Assembly: GCA_009917695.1 (NCBI GenBank)
Contig: JAACJG010000008.1
Coordinates: 248,001 to 312,000 of the forward strand
From: Candidatus Rifleibacterium amylolyticum
GTDB taxonomy: Bacteria; Muiribacteriota; Ozemobacteria; Ozemobacterales; Ozemobacteraceae
Reading direction: 5' to 3'
DNA length: 64,000 nt
The notes under the pieces were generated by a model that was not told the origin of the DNA, did not search any database, and worked only from the letters and a program-made list of their open reading frames with translations. The position numbers were made by a program, and so were the translations under genes. Within the stretch, counting starts at the first letter, position 1. Each line of letters starts with the position of its first letter. Below are positions 7,059-15,486 of this stretch, piece by piece.

Positions 7059-9467
7059 ATGAATCGACAGGGTTTTGCTTACCTGGTAGCGGTTTTGATA
7101 CTGGGCCTGCTCGCATTTATGGGGCTTTTTCTGGCTCAGAGCAGCTCGGCCGAATACTCGCAGGCCGCTGTTTCGGTCTATCGCACCATGGCCCGCCAGC
7201 TTGCCGAAGCCGCCGCCGACGAAGCATACGTCATGCTCGAAGAGCGCTTCAAGGATAAAACCGAAACCGGCTTTCTTCAGCAGCTCCTCTGGCAGGCCTC
7301 CGGGTCACAGGTGCCAAAAGGCGGTGGAGCAACCGGCCTCAACCCCACCCTGCTGCATGATTTTACCGATCTTAAGGACAAAGTAACACAGACCCTGACT
7401 CTCAAAGACTACCACATGACCAGGGCCGGCTTTACGATCGAAAAGATTCTGCCCAATATCAAGGGCTGCCGCCCCATTCCAAACGGCCCGCTCGACGATC
7501 CAGAAAACTACCATCGCTCGCCGGACCGCACCAAGGGCTTTGACGATCACTATTCGCGCGACTGGTACCTGGTGATTCAGCTCGATATAACTATTGCTCT
7601 GCAAAAGCAGCGCAAATTCAAAGTCGACTTCACAATTTCGCGCGATGTAAAGCTGCTTAACCTCGGCCCGATAGCCCGAAATTACTCAATGTTCAGCATT
7701 CTCGGCCATCGTATTCCTTCGGGCGATCCTGCCAGTGTTCAGGCAGCATTGCGCAACGAAATGAACATGCCCGACCGCGCCGGCGGCCGGCTCATTCTCT
7801 GGAACATGCCGTTCCAGTCGCGCGTCTACCTGCACGGGCCAGCAATAGTAAATCTTGAGAACCCTGAATTGGCCAGCGAAAGACAGTTTGGCGGCGCCTA
7901 CAACATTTACGACCCCAAATACCCGCAACCCGGTATAAACCAAGCTTTTCAATACAGTGACACTTTTTACGGCATGTCTTACCTGCCGACCATTGGCAGA
8001 GCCATTTTCCCATCCAAAACGCTCTGGGATTCAATTGCTGTCTGGTGGCGACCGGGCAAGCAACGCAAATCTGACGAAATAGCCAACCGCGATACTTATC
8101 TTGGACTCTTCACCGATGAAACGGCTTACGGCGGCCTGCTGCCTCACCGCAATCGCACCTTCGGCGAAGTCCTCGGCGATATAAGCTCGCGTGGCATCCA
8201 GGATACATATTTCCGCGGCACCAACGTCAACCAGAAATTCCTGCCGGGCGGCCCCTTCTGCCGCACGCCCTGGAAATTCGTTTCGCCCACTCTCATGGGC
8301 GAAGACCGTTACCTCCCCAACAGCACAGCCGATTTCAGCGGTGCCGTCAACAAGGTTTTTCCGAAGGACGATCAGCACCTGCGTATCGAACACCGCTGGC
8401 TCGCCGATGACACCAAAATCGCGGAACAGAGCAAAATTTACGCCCGCACCTACAAGATCAAATACAATAATGTTACCAATAACGTCGAAACCCCACCCAA
8501 AGAAGAACTGATGGAATTTTCACTGAGCTATTTCAATGAATCAGACCCTGAGGGCTTTCTGGGCAAACTCGGCTATTCCCTCTCCTCAATCGGCGAAAGC
8601 TTCTGGCGCAACTTTACCATGCCCTTCGAAGCGATCACGGTAATCGCCTCGCCTCTCATCAACCGCATATGGCCGGGACAAGACACCTTAGTTTCCGCCA
8701 ATGCCGAGCAGATTTTCAAAAATCTGTTTCCGAATAACTTCAAATATAATTTCAGGGGAATTGCGACCCGTCAGCTTGCAGATGAAAGCGAAATCCCACG
8801 TGATGCCGAAGGTCGCTGGCTGCTGAACGGCGTCTACTGGCTTGATTCTTGCCAGATTGACAGCTCGGTAACTTACGTTGGCACCGGCACAATTCTGGTC
8901 ACAAAGTTCACCCCAGACCGGCCGTTCAAAATCAGGGGAAGCATTGTGTCATTGAAGGCTGACGACCGCGTGACACCGCTTGGACACCTCAACATCTTCT
9001 ATCAACCATACGACCAGACAGTTTCCGATGTCACCGACAGAATGCTAACCATTGAAGGCTCTGGCAACATGATCGAGGCGAGCGTGTTCTCATGCTATGG
9101 CATCAGAACTACTGACGGCGATGTTCTCGACCTGACCAGGGTCGGCATTTACCCTGACCGCCCGACCAATGAATGGGCCGGCGACTGCCTGAGCAAAATA
9201 TCTGAAGCTTCCAACATGATTTACGGCAACTATGTTAATTTTTTCATGTGCAAAGACAAGCAGGAAGGCGATCTGTGGATAGTTCACAATTTCAACAGCC
9301 CGCTTTACTTTGACAAATACAATACCGGCTTCAAGGCTGCGCAGGTTAAAATCGATGAAAACGAAGACAATCGCAAGGCCTACGAGCTTATGACCCATGA
9401 ATTTTTCATGAGTCCCAAAATCATGCACGTGGCAAGTATGGGCGGCAACGATGAAGATGACGAATAA
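7059..9467 (+). CDS. Large protein with PilX-like prepilin N-terminus (cassette I)
   Basis: The 802-residue product begins MNRQGFAYLVAVLILGLL: a short basic lead, a Gly-Phe that could be a prepilin cleavage site, a 20-residue hydrophobic helix without the usual Glu at +5, then an amphipathic Ala-rich helix (MARQLAEAAADEAY). This is the layout of PilX/GspK-type minor pilins, but the extracellular part is several times larger than normal. Its far C-terminal region (about 600-700) has beta-solenoid-like strand repeats. ATG 7059 has GGAGAAAGG upstream. The two prepilin genes that follow overlap one another, so the proteins are likely made and assembled together. Paralogues sit at 23,296 and 59,168. 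Confidence 0.8.
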   Translation: MNRQGFAYLVAVLILGLLAFMGLFLAQSSSAEYSQAAVSVYRTMARQLAEAAADEAYVMLEERFKDKTETGFLQQLLWQASGSQVPKGGGATGLNPTLLHDFTDLKDKVTQTLTLKDYHMTRAGFTIEKILPNIKGCRPIPNGPLDDPENYHRSPDRTKGFDDHYSRDWYLVIQLDITIALQKQRKFKVDFTISRDVKLLNLGPIARNYSMFSILGHRIPSGDPASVQAALRNEMNMPDRAGGRLILWNMPFQSRVYLHGPAIVNLENPELASERQFGGAYNIYDPKYPQPGINQAFQYSDTFYGMSYLPTIGRAIFPSKTLWDSIAVWWRPGKQRKSDEIANRDTYLGLFTDETAYGGLLPHRNRTFGEVLGDISSRGIQDTYFRGTNVNQKFLPGGPFCRTPWKFVSPTLMGEDRYLPNSTADFSGAVNKVFPKDDQHLRIEHRWLADDTKIAEQSKIYARTYKIKYNNVTNNVETPPKEELMEFSLSYFNESDPEGFLGKLGYSLSSIGESFWRNFTMPFEAITVIASPLINRIWPGQDTLVSANAEQIFKNLFPNNFKYNFRGIATRQLADESEIPRDAEGRWLLNGVYWLDSCQIDSSVTYVGTGTILVTKFTPDRPFKIRGSIVSLKADDRVTPLGHLNIFYQPYDQTVSDVTDRMLTIEGSGNMIEASVFSCYGIRTTDGDVLDLTRVGIYPDRPTNEWAGDCLSKISEASNMIYGNYVNFFMCKDKQEGDLWIVHNFNSPLYFDKYNTGFKAAQVKIDENEDNRKAYELMTHEFFMSPKIMHVASMGGNDEDDE

Positions 9468-9909
9468 ACGCAGAGCTTTTACGACACCAGAACTGCTGAT
9501 GACCATTGTCGTCTTTTCATTCGGTCTGCTGCCGCTTATCGTCTTGTTTCAAAGCAGTCACAAGCAGACGGCACAGGCCAAAAATCTCATGGTTGCTCAC
9601 AGCCTCGGCCGCACCATGATCGCCGAAATCCGCGCCCTCGGTTTTGAAGTGCTTGAACAGGAAATGCAGAACTCTCGCCTCAACATAATTCATACTAGCC
9701 GGCCAGTTGAAGGGCCGCTGGTAGGCAGCGACGGCGACTCGACCGTTTACCCGGAATATTACAAACGCTTCAACACCAGCGTCAAACTCGAACGCGCCAG
9801 CACAGATCAGAACAAAAAAATTCGCGTCGAACTCGACATCGAATGGAAAGAGCCCAATCGCACCTTTAACCTGGGCTTTGGAACGGTAGTTGGAAAATAT
9901 GGCAATTAA
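9451..9909 (+). CDS. Minor prepilin, GspI/PilV-like (cassette I)
   Basis: The protein has 152 residues. After a lead of about ten residues comes AFTTPELLMTIVVFSFGLLP, a class III prepilin signal with Phe at +1 and Glu at +5 but Ala rather than Gly at -1. The helix continues into a SLGRTMIAEIRA segment typical of PilV/GspI-type minor pilins. The reading frame overlaps the previous gene by 17 bp and the next by 11 bp. An in-frame ATG at 9457 is an alternative start. It should be processed by a prepilin peptidase that is not encoded in this window. Confidence 0.85.
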   Translation: MKMTNKRRAFTTPELLMTIVVFSFGLLPLIVLFQSSHKQTAQAKNLMVAHSLGRTMIAEIRALGFEVLEQEMQNSRLNIIHTSRPVEGPLVGSDGDSTVYPEYYKRFNTSVKLERASTDQNKKIRVELDIEWKEPNRTFNLGFGTVVGKYGN

Positions 9910-10666
9910 GAGATCTACAGGCTTCACTCTGACAGAAATGATGGTGGTAGTGGTTGTAGTCACACTGCTGATGGGCTTTGCCTGGCATTTCTACTTCAGC
10001 GGCCGCGAAACCATGCGCCATACCGTTTCACAGAGCCAGATACAGCTCGACACCCGTATTTTTCTCGACAATCTTGAAATCGAGATGGGTTCCTGTTACG
10101 CCTTTTCCGAGGTAGATACCCAGAACAAAAAATTCTCGTTCTACTCTTACACCTTCACGCCTCCGCATCTTGACGACGTTCTGTATGATAACACCGGCAC
10201 GCCTCACACAACCGGCGCAGACAGTCAAGCAACCCTGTCGATGGTTAAATACGACTATGAGTGGAAAGAGGACGGCACCGTTTTAAAAAGACGCACTCCT
10301 GGCAAACTCTTCTTTTTGCAGAACCCGATGCGCTTCCAGGAAGGGGAACCGACCGACGACCGCTACAGCAGCATGGAAAAAATTGTGTTGCGTGATATTG
10401 CCGATTTTGAAATCAAACCTTACAGCCAGAAAGTCGTTCGCGAAGGTGAGCTGCTCAATCCGGTCATCGAGCCGGTAACTGCGCCCGACAAGGTCAATGA
10501 CGTTTCATTCATCGTGTTGCGAGTTCACACCAAAATCGACGAACAGTCAGAAAAGAGACGTGACGAAGAACTCGACATCGTCACCAAATTTTACAGCAGC
10601 GTCAAGCTCAGTGAAGTAGCCAACCCGGGCTGTTTCTCGACGACTGACAGAGACGGCAGGTTCTAA
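9899..10666 (+). CDS. Minor prepilin, GspJ/PilW-like (cassette I)
   Basis: The product has 255 residues and a canonical class III signal, TGFTLTEMMVVVVVVTLLMG: Gly at -1, Phe +1, Glu +5 and a hydrophobic helix. The next segment (IQLDTRIFLDNLEIEMG) resembles the GspJ/PilW helix, and the C-terminal half is a mixed globular domain. I chose ATG 9899, which leaves a natural seven-residue basic leader; the TTG at 9890 would add three residues. It overlaps the previous gene by 11 bp and the next gene starts on the base after its stop. Confidence 0.87.
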   Translation: MAIKRSTGFTLTEMMVVVVVVTLLMGFAWHFYFSGRETMRHTVSQSQIQLDTRIFLDNLEIEMGSCYAFSEVDTQNKKFSFYSYTFTPPHLDDVLYDNTGTPHTTGADSQATLSMVKYDYEWKEDGTVLKRRTPGKLFFLQNPMRFQEGEPTDDRYSSMEKIVLRDIADFEIKPYSQKVVREGELLNPVIEPVTAPDKVNDVSFIVLRVHTKIDEQSEKRRDEELDIVTKFYSSVKLSEVANPGCFSTTDRDGRF

Positions 10667-11473
10667 ATGGAAGAAAAACGCTGGCCAATAATAGGAATCA
10701 GTCTGTTGATGATTCTGCTCATCTACAGCTTTCTTACGACCGTTTTCAAGTCAGATCAGAAGCGCTTCAATCACGACCGCATCTTCGTCGACTATTCAGA
10801 CTATCGCCAGGGCAGCAAGACGCCACCAGCTCAGCGCACTACCCGCGCCCCGACATATCGTCACCCGAATGCCTATAAAGCAGCCCAGGAAGCCAATGAG
10901 ATAAAACGAACCATGTTTTCGAACGTTATGACGGCGACCATCAGCACTTATAACGCACACATGAGCGAGGCTCTCAAAAACCAGCCGTCGCCAAGCGCGC
11001 AGTTTCCCAAGCCGGTGCGCAACGCTCAATATGAACAGATCATCGATCTGTCGATGCAGCCGGTTCCTGATTTTCAGTCTGGTATGCAGCATTTCGCAGC
11101 CGGCGATTACCAGCGCGCGCTCGAGAGTTTTAATTCGGCCCTCGACAAAGTTGATCAGATGGATGTTAAACACCGCATCGATATTTTCAGCATGATGGCT
11201 GAGTGTTATCTCAAGCTCAAAAGCGATGACGGTTACATTCAGAACAAGATCAGGCAGGTGCGCATGGAGCGCCGCCTTAAACAGGTAATTCAGGCAGCAT
11301 TTCCCGAAAAAGCCGACAGCATGAAAATATTTGACTGGTCAACGACTCAGGAAGCGTCAAAACAGCTGCTACGCATGCGTTCGCTGGCAGCCAAATCAGA
11401 TTCGCCACAAATGTACGAAATGCTTAAGCGCGCGGAACTAGACCTTGAAGTAGCGCGCAAAGTTACACAGTAG
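10667..11473 (+). CDS. Bitopic protein with TPR-like C-terminal half (cassette I)
   Basis: This 268-residue protein has one N-terminal membrane helix (residues 6-23, WPIIGISLLMILLIYSFL) and then a long polar, Pro- and Gln-rich linker. Around residues 140-190 a TPR-like stretch includes AAGDYQRALESFNSALDKV. The start codon directly abuts the previous stop, and the operon ends at the terminator at 11,512. Its place suggests an assembly or anchoring factor for cassette I pseudopilins, comparable to the TPR protein at the head of cassette II. No family is recognised. Confidence 0.7.
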   Translation: MEEKRWPIIGISLLMILLIYSFLTTVFKSDQKRFNHDRIFVDYSDYRQGSKTPPAQRTTRAPTYRHPNAYKAAQEANEIKRTMFSNVMTATISTYNAHMSEALKNQPSPSAQFPKPVRNAQYEQIIDLSMQPVPDFQSGMQHFAAGDYQRALESFNSALDKVDQMDVKHRIDIFSMMAECYLKLKSDDGYIQNKIRQVRMERRLKQVIQAAFPEKADSMKIFDWSTTQEASKQLLRMRSLAAKSDSPQMYEMLKRAELDLEVARKVTQ

Positions 11474-11487
11474 AAAACAGAATTTTT

Positions 11488-11511
11488 CGATTACGATTAC
11501 GAGCACGAAGC
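11488..11511. repeat. Short CGATTA hexamer array
   Basis: Two copies of CGATTA are followed by CGAGCA and CGAAGC in the same 6-nt phase, just before the terminator. Confidence 0.65.
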
Positions 11512-11548
11512 AAAAAAAAATGCCCCGTTACCGGGGCATTTTTTTTGC
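11512..11548. terminator. Bidirectional terminator between cassette I and pnp
   Basis: ATGCCCCG (11520-11527) pairs with CGGGGCAT (11532-11539). An A run lies before the stem and a T run after it, so it can end the plus-strand cassette and the minus-strand rpsO-pnp operon. The same stem sequence recurs at 18,838-18,857. Confidence 0.9.
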
Positions 11549-11555
11549 TTAGATA

Positions 11556-13667
11556 TCAGCTCTGCTCGGCCTGCTGTTCCATACAGGCTTTGCGGGAAAG
11601 GTTAACACGACCCTGTGAGTCAATTTCGATAACCTTAACCTTAACTTCGTCGCCGATGTTAACAACATCTTCGACCTTGTTAACTCTGCGGTGTTCGAGC
11701 TGGCTGATATGAACCATGCCTTCGATACCAGGCAGAATTTCGACGAAAGCGCCGAAGTTCATGATGCGTTTGACCTTGCCGACGTAGATTTTGCCGACTT
11801 CGGCATCTTCAGTGACCTGACGGATCATGAAGACAGCCTTCTCATTGGCAGCCGCATCGGGGCTGATAATGAGAATGCGACCATCGTCGTTGGCTTCGAT
11901 TTCGACACCGGTTTCTTCGGTGATCTTGCGGATCATCTTGCCACCTGGGCCGATAACGTTGCGAATCTTGTCGGGGTCGATTTCGATGGTTACGATACGC
12001 GGAGCGAACTGCGAAAGCTCAGGGCGTGGTGCCTGAATTGCCTCATTCATCTTGCCGAGAATGTGCAGACGACCTTCTTTGGCCTGCTGCAAAGCATTGC
12101 GCATGATTTCAAGAGTTACCCCGGTGATCTTGATATCCATCTGCAGTGCGGTTACACCGTGCTCGGTACCAGCCACCTTGAAATCCATGTCGCCGAAGTG
12201 GTCTTCGTCGCCGAGAATATCACTGAGAACCTTGTAGTTGTCGCCTTCTTTGATCAGACCCATGGCGATACCGGCCACCGGAGCCTTGATCGGAACGCCG
12301 GCATCCATCATCGCCAGACTGCCTGAGCAGACCGAAGCCATTGATGAACTGCCATTGCTCGACATGATTTCGCTAACCATGCGAATTGTATAGGGGAATT
12401 CGCTGGCGTCAGGAATCACATGCTTGAGTGCACGTTCAGCCAGGGCGCCGTGACCGATTTCGCGACGACCGGGGCCGCGCATCGGCTTGGACTCGCCAAC
12501 TGAGAACGGCGGGAAGTTGTAGTGCAGCAGGAAGCGCTTTTTGTATTCATCGTCGAGACCGTCGATGATTTGCGAATCGCCGCTGGCACCAAGAGTGACA
12601 ATGCCGAGAGACTGGGTCTGACCACGGTTGAACAGGGCCGAACCATGGGTGCGCGGCAAAAAGCCAACCGCGCAGCTTATCGGACGGATATCGCACAGGC
12701 CACGATTGTCGATACGGTGGGTATCTTCGAGGATCATGCGACGCATTTCAGTATAGATCGTCGATTCGAGAATACGCTTGGCAGCTTCATGCTTTTCGCC
12801 GGCAACTTCTTCGCCGAAGCGGGCAACCAGCTGCTCCTCAAGTTTCTGGTCGATTTTTCTGAACTTTTCGACGCGCTCGATCTTTTCGGGGGTGCAAAGA
12901 GTGTCTTTGATATCGCCCATCAGCGATTTTACCACTTCTTCGACCTCATTTTCGGGAGCCGGTTCGGGCACGACGGTTTTGGGCTTGCCGGCTTTGGCAG
13001 CGAGTTCTTTCTGTGCAGCGGCGAGCTTTTTGATGTTTTCATGGGCGAAGCCAAGAGCTTCGATGAGTTCTTCTTCAGACACTTCTGAAGAGCCGCATTC
13101 TACCATGGTTATTGCTTCAGCAGTGCCGGCTACGACCATTTCTATGGTGGCGACATCAGCCTGATCCGGTGACGGATTCAGAACCAGTTTACCATCGACC
13201 TTGCACACGCGAACGGCTGCAATGGCGTCGAGAAGCGGAACTTCCGAAACCATCAGAGCGCAGCTGGCTGCGTTCATTGCGAGCACATCGACCTGATTCA
13301 CCTTGTCATACGAAAGAACGTATGATACCAGCTGCAGATCGTTGTGATAATGCTCGGGGAACATCGGGCGCAGCGGGCGGTCGATCAGACGACAGGTAAG
13401 AATTTCTTTGGTCGTCGGGCGGCCTTCGCGCTTGAAGAAACCACCGGGAATCTTGCCGGCAGCGTAGGTTTTTTCTGAGTAATCGACGGTCAGCGGCAGA
13501 AAGTCGCAACCTTCGCGAGCTTCTTTACTGGCCACAACAGCGGCAAATACCACAGAATCACCACTGCGAACAACGACGGCGCCAGAAGCCTGGCCAGCCA
13601 GTGCGCCGGTTTCGAAGGTGACACTGTGACCGTTCAAATCACATGCTACTATTTCAAATTTCTGCAT
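11556..13667 (-). CDS. pnp: Polyribonucleotide nucleotidyltransferase (PNPase)
   Basis: PNPase degrades RNA 3' to 5' by phosphorolysis and is a degradosome component. The 703-residue length is normal. The order is two RNase PH domains separated by a helical domain, then a KH domain with IGPGGKMIRKI near residue 565, then an S1 domain starting at GKIYVGKVKRIMNFGAFVE. RNase PH motifs such as FFKREGRPTTKEILTCRLID and GRREIGHGALAERAL are intact. It begins 9 bp after rpsO, the standard bacterial order, and probably shares the rpsO promoter. Confidence 0.98.
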   Translation of the reverse strand: MQKFEIVACDLNGHSVTFETGALAGQASGAVVVRSGDSVVFAAVVASKEAREGCDFLPLTVDYSEKTYAAGKIPGGFFKREGRPTTKEILTCRLIDRPLRPMFPEHYHNDLQLVSYVLSYDKVNQVDVLAMNAASCALMVSEVPLLDAIAAVRVCKVDGKLVLNPSPDQADVATIEMVVAGTAEAITMVECGSSEVSEEELIEALGFAHENIKKLAAAQKELAAKAGKPKTVVPEPAPENEVEEVVKSLMGDIKDTLCTPEKIERVEKFRKIDQKLEEQLVARFGEEVAGEKHEAAKRILESTIYTEMRRMILEDTHRIDNRGLCDIRPISCAVGFLPRTHGSALFNRGQTQSLGIVTLGASGDSQIIDGLDDEYKKRFLLHYNFPPFSVGESKPMRGPGRREIGHGALAERALKHVIPDASEFPYTIRMVSEIMSSNGSSSMASVCSGSLAMMDAGVPIKAPVAGIAMGLIKEGDNYKVLSDILGDEDHFGDMDFKVAGTEHGVTALQMDIKITGVTLEIMRNALQQAKEGRLHILGKMNEAIQAPRPELSQFAPRIVTIEIDPDKIRNVIGPGGKMIRKITEETGVEIEANDDGRILIISPDAAANEKAVFMIRQVTEDAEVGKIYVGKVKRIMNFGAFVEILPGIEGMVHISQLEHRRVNKVEDVVNIGDEVKVKVIEIDSQGRVNLSRKACMEQQAEQS

Positions 13668-13676
13668 TATTTCCCC

Positions 13677-13946
13677 TTAGCGGCGCAGGCCGAGTCTCTG
13701 AATCAATGACTGATAGCGTTCGGCACTCTTGTTTTTGAGATAAGCGAGGTGGCGTTTGCGGGCGCCGATCATCTTGAGCAGACCGCGGCGGGAATGGTGA
13801 TCCTTGGGGTTCTTTTCAAAATGAGCCGAAAGATTGTTGATTCTCTCGGTGAGCAGGGCTACCTGAACTTCGGGTGAGCCGGTGTCTTTGTCAGACAGTT
13901 TGTAATCTTCGATTACCTTTACTTTTCCTTCTTTGGTGATAGTCAT
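13677..13946 (-). CDS. rpsO: 30S ribosomal protein S15
   Basis: The 89-residue product is full length, with the family motifs [36 protein letters not shown] and the C-terminal [14 protein letters not shown]15 binds 16S rRNA early in assembly of the small-subunit platform and often represses its own mRNA. An AAGGAG site precedes the ATG. pnp follows 9 bp downstream. The leader contains inverted repeats (see 13,971-14,012). Confidence 0.98.
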   Translation of the reverse strand: MTITKEGKVKVIEDYKLSDKDTGSPEVQVALLTERINNLSAHFEKNPKDHHSRRGLLKMIGARKRHLAYLKNKSAERYQSLIQRLGLRR

Positions 13947-13970
13947 GGAAAACTCCTTAACATTAACGTT

Positions 13971-14012
13971 GTAGAACCAAGCATCGCCACTTTGGGTCGA
14001 CCCTAGATCTAC
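13971..14012 (-). promoter_or_regulatory. Structured rpsO leader, possible S15 autoregulatory site
   Basis: In the transcript, GTAGA (14012-14008) can pair with TCTAC (13975-13971). Inside, GGGTCGACCC (14003-13994) is self-complementary, and ACC/AAG can pair with CTT/GGT around it, giving competing folds. Known S15 autoregulation uses such junctions in the rpsO leader. The assignment is inferred from position and pairing only. Confidence 0.35.
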
Positions 14013-14023
14013 ATACGGGCAAG

Positions 14024-14052
14024 ATTATACCACATTACAAGCCTGCAGGCAA
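14024..14052 (-). promoter_or_regulatory. Promoter of rpsO-pnp
   Basis: On the minus strand TTGCCT (14052-14047) and TATAAT (14029-14024) are 17 nt apart. The predicted leader is about 70 nt. Confidence 0.6.
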
Positions 14053-14072
14053 AGAATTATTGCTCATCGAAG

Positions 14073-14101
14073 TTGACAAAAGATTGGCGCTGCGCTATTG
14101 T
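14073..14101 (+). promoter_or_regulatory. Promoter of the methyltransferase/histidine kinase operon
   Basis: TTGACA (14073-14078) and TATTGT (14096-14101) are 17 nt apart. Transcription would start near 14,108, giving a leader of about 94 nt. It is back to back with the rpsO promoter. Confidence 0.6.
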
Positions 14102-14109
14102 GAGGCGGG

Positions 14110-14136
14110 AAAACGGAATTGTGCCGTTTTTCTTTT
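14110..14136 (+). terminator. Possible leader terminator (attenuator)
   Basis: AAAACGG (14110-14116) and CCGTTTT (14124-14130) form a 7-bp stem with a 7-nt loop, and the T run continues to 14,136. It lies inside the predicted leader. A second hairpin, GGCGC/GCGCC, follows at about 14,141-14,157. The stem is short and mostly A-U, so it may be inactive. Confidence 0.35.
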
Positions 14137-14201
14137 ACCCGGCGCGAAGAAAGCGCCGTTCGGCTGTCAAGCCGCTCAACAACAAGTTTTAAGGATTACA
14201 G

Positions 14202-15485
14202 ATGCAAACCGTTTCTATCGAAAAAATGACCTATGGTATAGATTCTCTCGCTCACGCCGATGATGGCAAAGTAGTTTTCCTGCCCTATGGCGCGCCCGGA
14301 GACAAGGTCAATATCAACATTACAGAAGATAAAGCCGACTATCTGCGCGGCGAAATTGTCGAGATAGTCGAACAGTCTCCCGATCGTCGGACTTCCCCCT
14401 GCCCCAATTTCCCTGAATGCGGTGGCTGCCACTGGCTCCAGATGAAAACTGAATCACAACGCCGCGAAAAAGAAGACGTGCTTGATTTTATACTCAAGCC
14501 GCTGGCGCCAGGTCGTATATACCCGATGGAACCGCTGCCCGACCGTGGCTACCGCAACAAGATGGAACTCAAACTGGCCATTGACGGAGACAAAGTCATT
14601 CTCGGCAACTACAAATATCGCTCACACGATGTAGTTCAGTTGCATGGCTGCATTGTACAGTGCCCGGCCAACATGGCTGTTTATGAACAGCTCGACGCAC
14701 ATATGAACAACCCGCAACAGCGCGCGCTGGCCGAAAACAGCAAAAGCATAGTAGTGCGAACACTTGACCCTCAACAGCACTGCGCTTTTTATCTTAGCTC
14801 GCCGCCAACCCCTGACATGCTGACATCGATGCAGGAATTCTTCGACAAAACCGACACACTCAGCCGTCTTGAAGCGCACTCCGACATGGGCAACCACCTC
14901 ACGCTCGTGCGTGAAAAAGGCATGTTCAATTTCATGAAGCGCAACTGGCGCATATCGGTTAATTCATTTTTTCAGAACAATCTGGAAGGCGCCGAAGCCA
15001 TCCTGCACACCCTGATATCGCAGTATCAGGCCTACCAGCACAAGGGCAAGTTCATCGATCTTTACTGCGGCTGCGGCACCCAGACCTTTCTGCTCGAGTC
15101 TCTGTTCGAAGAAGTCTACGGCGTCGAAAGCAATATTTCTTCGTATCAGGACGCTCTTGCCTTTCAAAAAACCCGCTCCAGCTCTAAGGCCAAATTCATC
15201 TGCCGCAAGGCCGAAACCATATTCAACACGCCTATGACCAAGGGCGTCATCGCCGCCCTGCACCTCAATCCACCACGTACCGGCATATCGCAGCGCGTCA
15301 TGCGCGGGCTTTCAGGTATAAAACCGCGCATCATATCGTATCTGTCATGCAACCCGATGACCTTTCGGCGCGATGCCAAATTCATCAAACAGATGGGTTA
15401 CAAGCTGGAAAACGTCTATTCTTTCGACCTGTTCCCAGGGACCTTCCACATGGAGACCCTGAGCATTTTCGCAAGAGGACAATAA
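14202..15485 (+). CDS. 23S rRNA/tRNA uracil-C5 methyltransferase (RlmD/TrmA superfamily)
   Basis: These SAM-dependent enzymes make 5-methyluridine in RNA. The 427-residue product has an N-terminal TRAM domain (about 1-60), a 4Fe-4S cysteine cluster of RlmD type (CPNFPECGGC plus a later CIVQC), a Rossmann domain with LYCGCGTQTFLLE, the catalytic cysteine in YLSCNP (near residue 382) and the C-terminal FPGTFHMET with the general-base Glu. The usual DPPR motif reads NPPR, an Asp-to-Asn change. AAGGA precedes ATG 14202. Whether the target is 23S rRNA or tRNA cannot be told by eye. Confidence 0.9.
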   Translation: MQTVSIEKMTYGIDSLAHADDGKVVFLPYGAPGDKVNINITEDKADYLRGEIVEIVEQSPDRRTSPCPNFPECGGCHWLQMKTESQRREKEDVLDFILKPLAPGRIYPMEPLPDRGYRNKMELKLAIDGDKVILGNYKYRSHDVVQLHGCIVQCPANMAVYEQLDAHMNNPQQRALAENSKSIVVRTLDPQQHCAFYLSSPPTPDMLTSMQEFFDKTDTLSRLEAHSDMGNHLTLVREKGMFNFMKRNWRISVNSFFQNNLEGAEAILHTLISQYQAYQHKGKFIDLYCGCGTQTFLLESLFEEVYGVESNISSYQDALAFQKTRSSSKAKFICRKAETIFNTPMTKGVIAALHLNPPRTGISQRVMRGLSGIKPRIISYLSCNPMTFRRDAKFIKQMGYKLENVYSFDLFPGTFHMETLSIFARGQ

Positions 15486-15486
15486 A

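Noticed and set aside
11691-13399. Long open frames on the plus strand opposite pnp (up to 211 codons)
   Set aside because: They mirror codon bias of pnp, have no ribosome sites and give His/Asp-rich low-complexity products with no family features.
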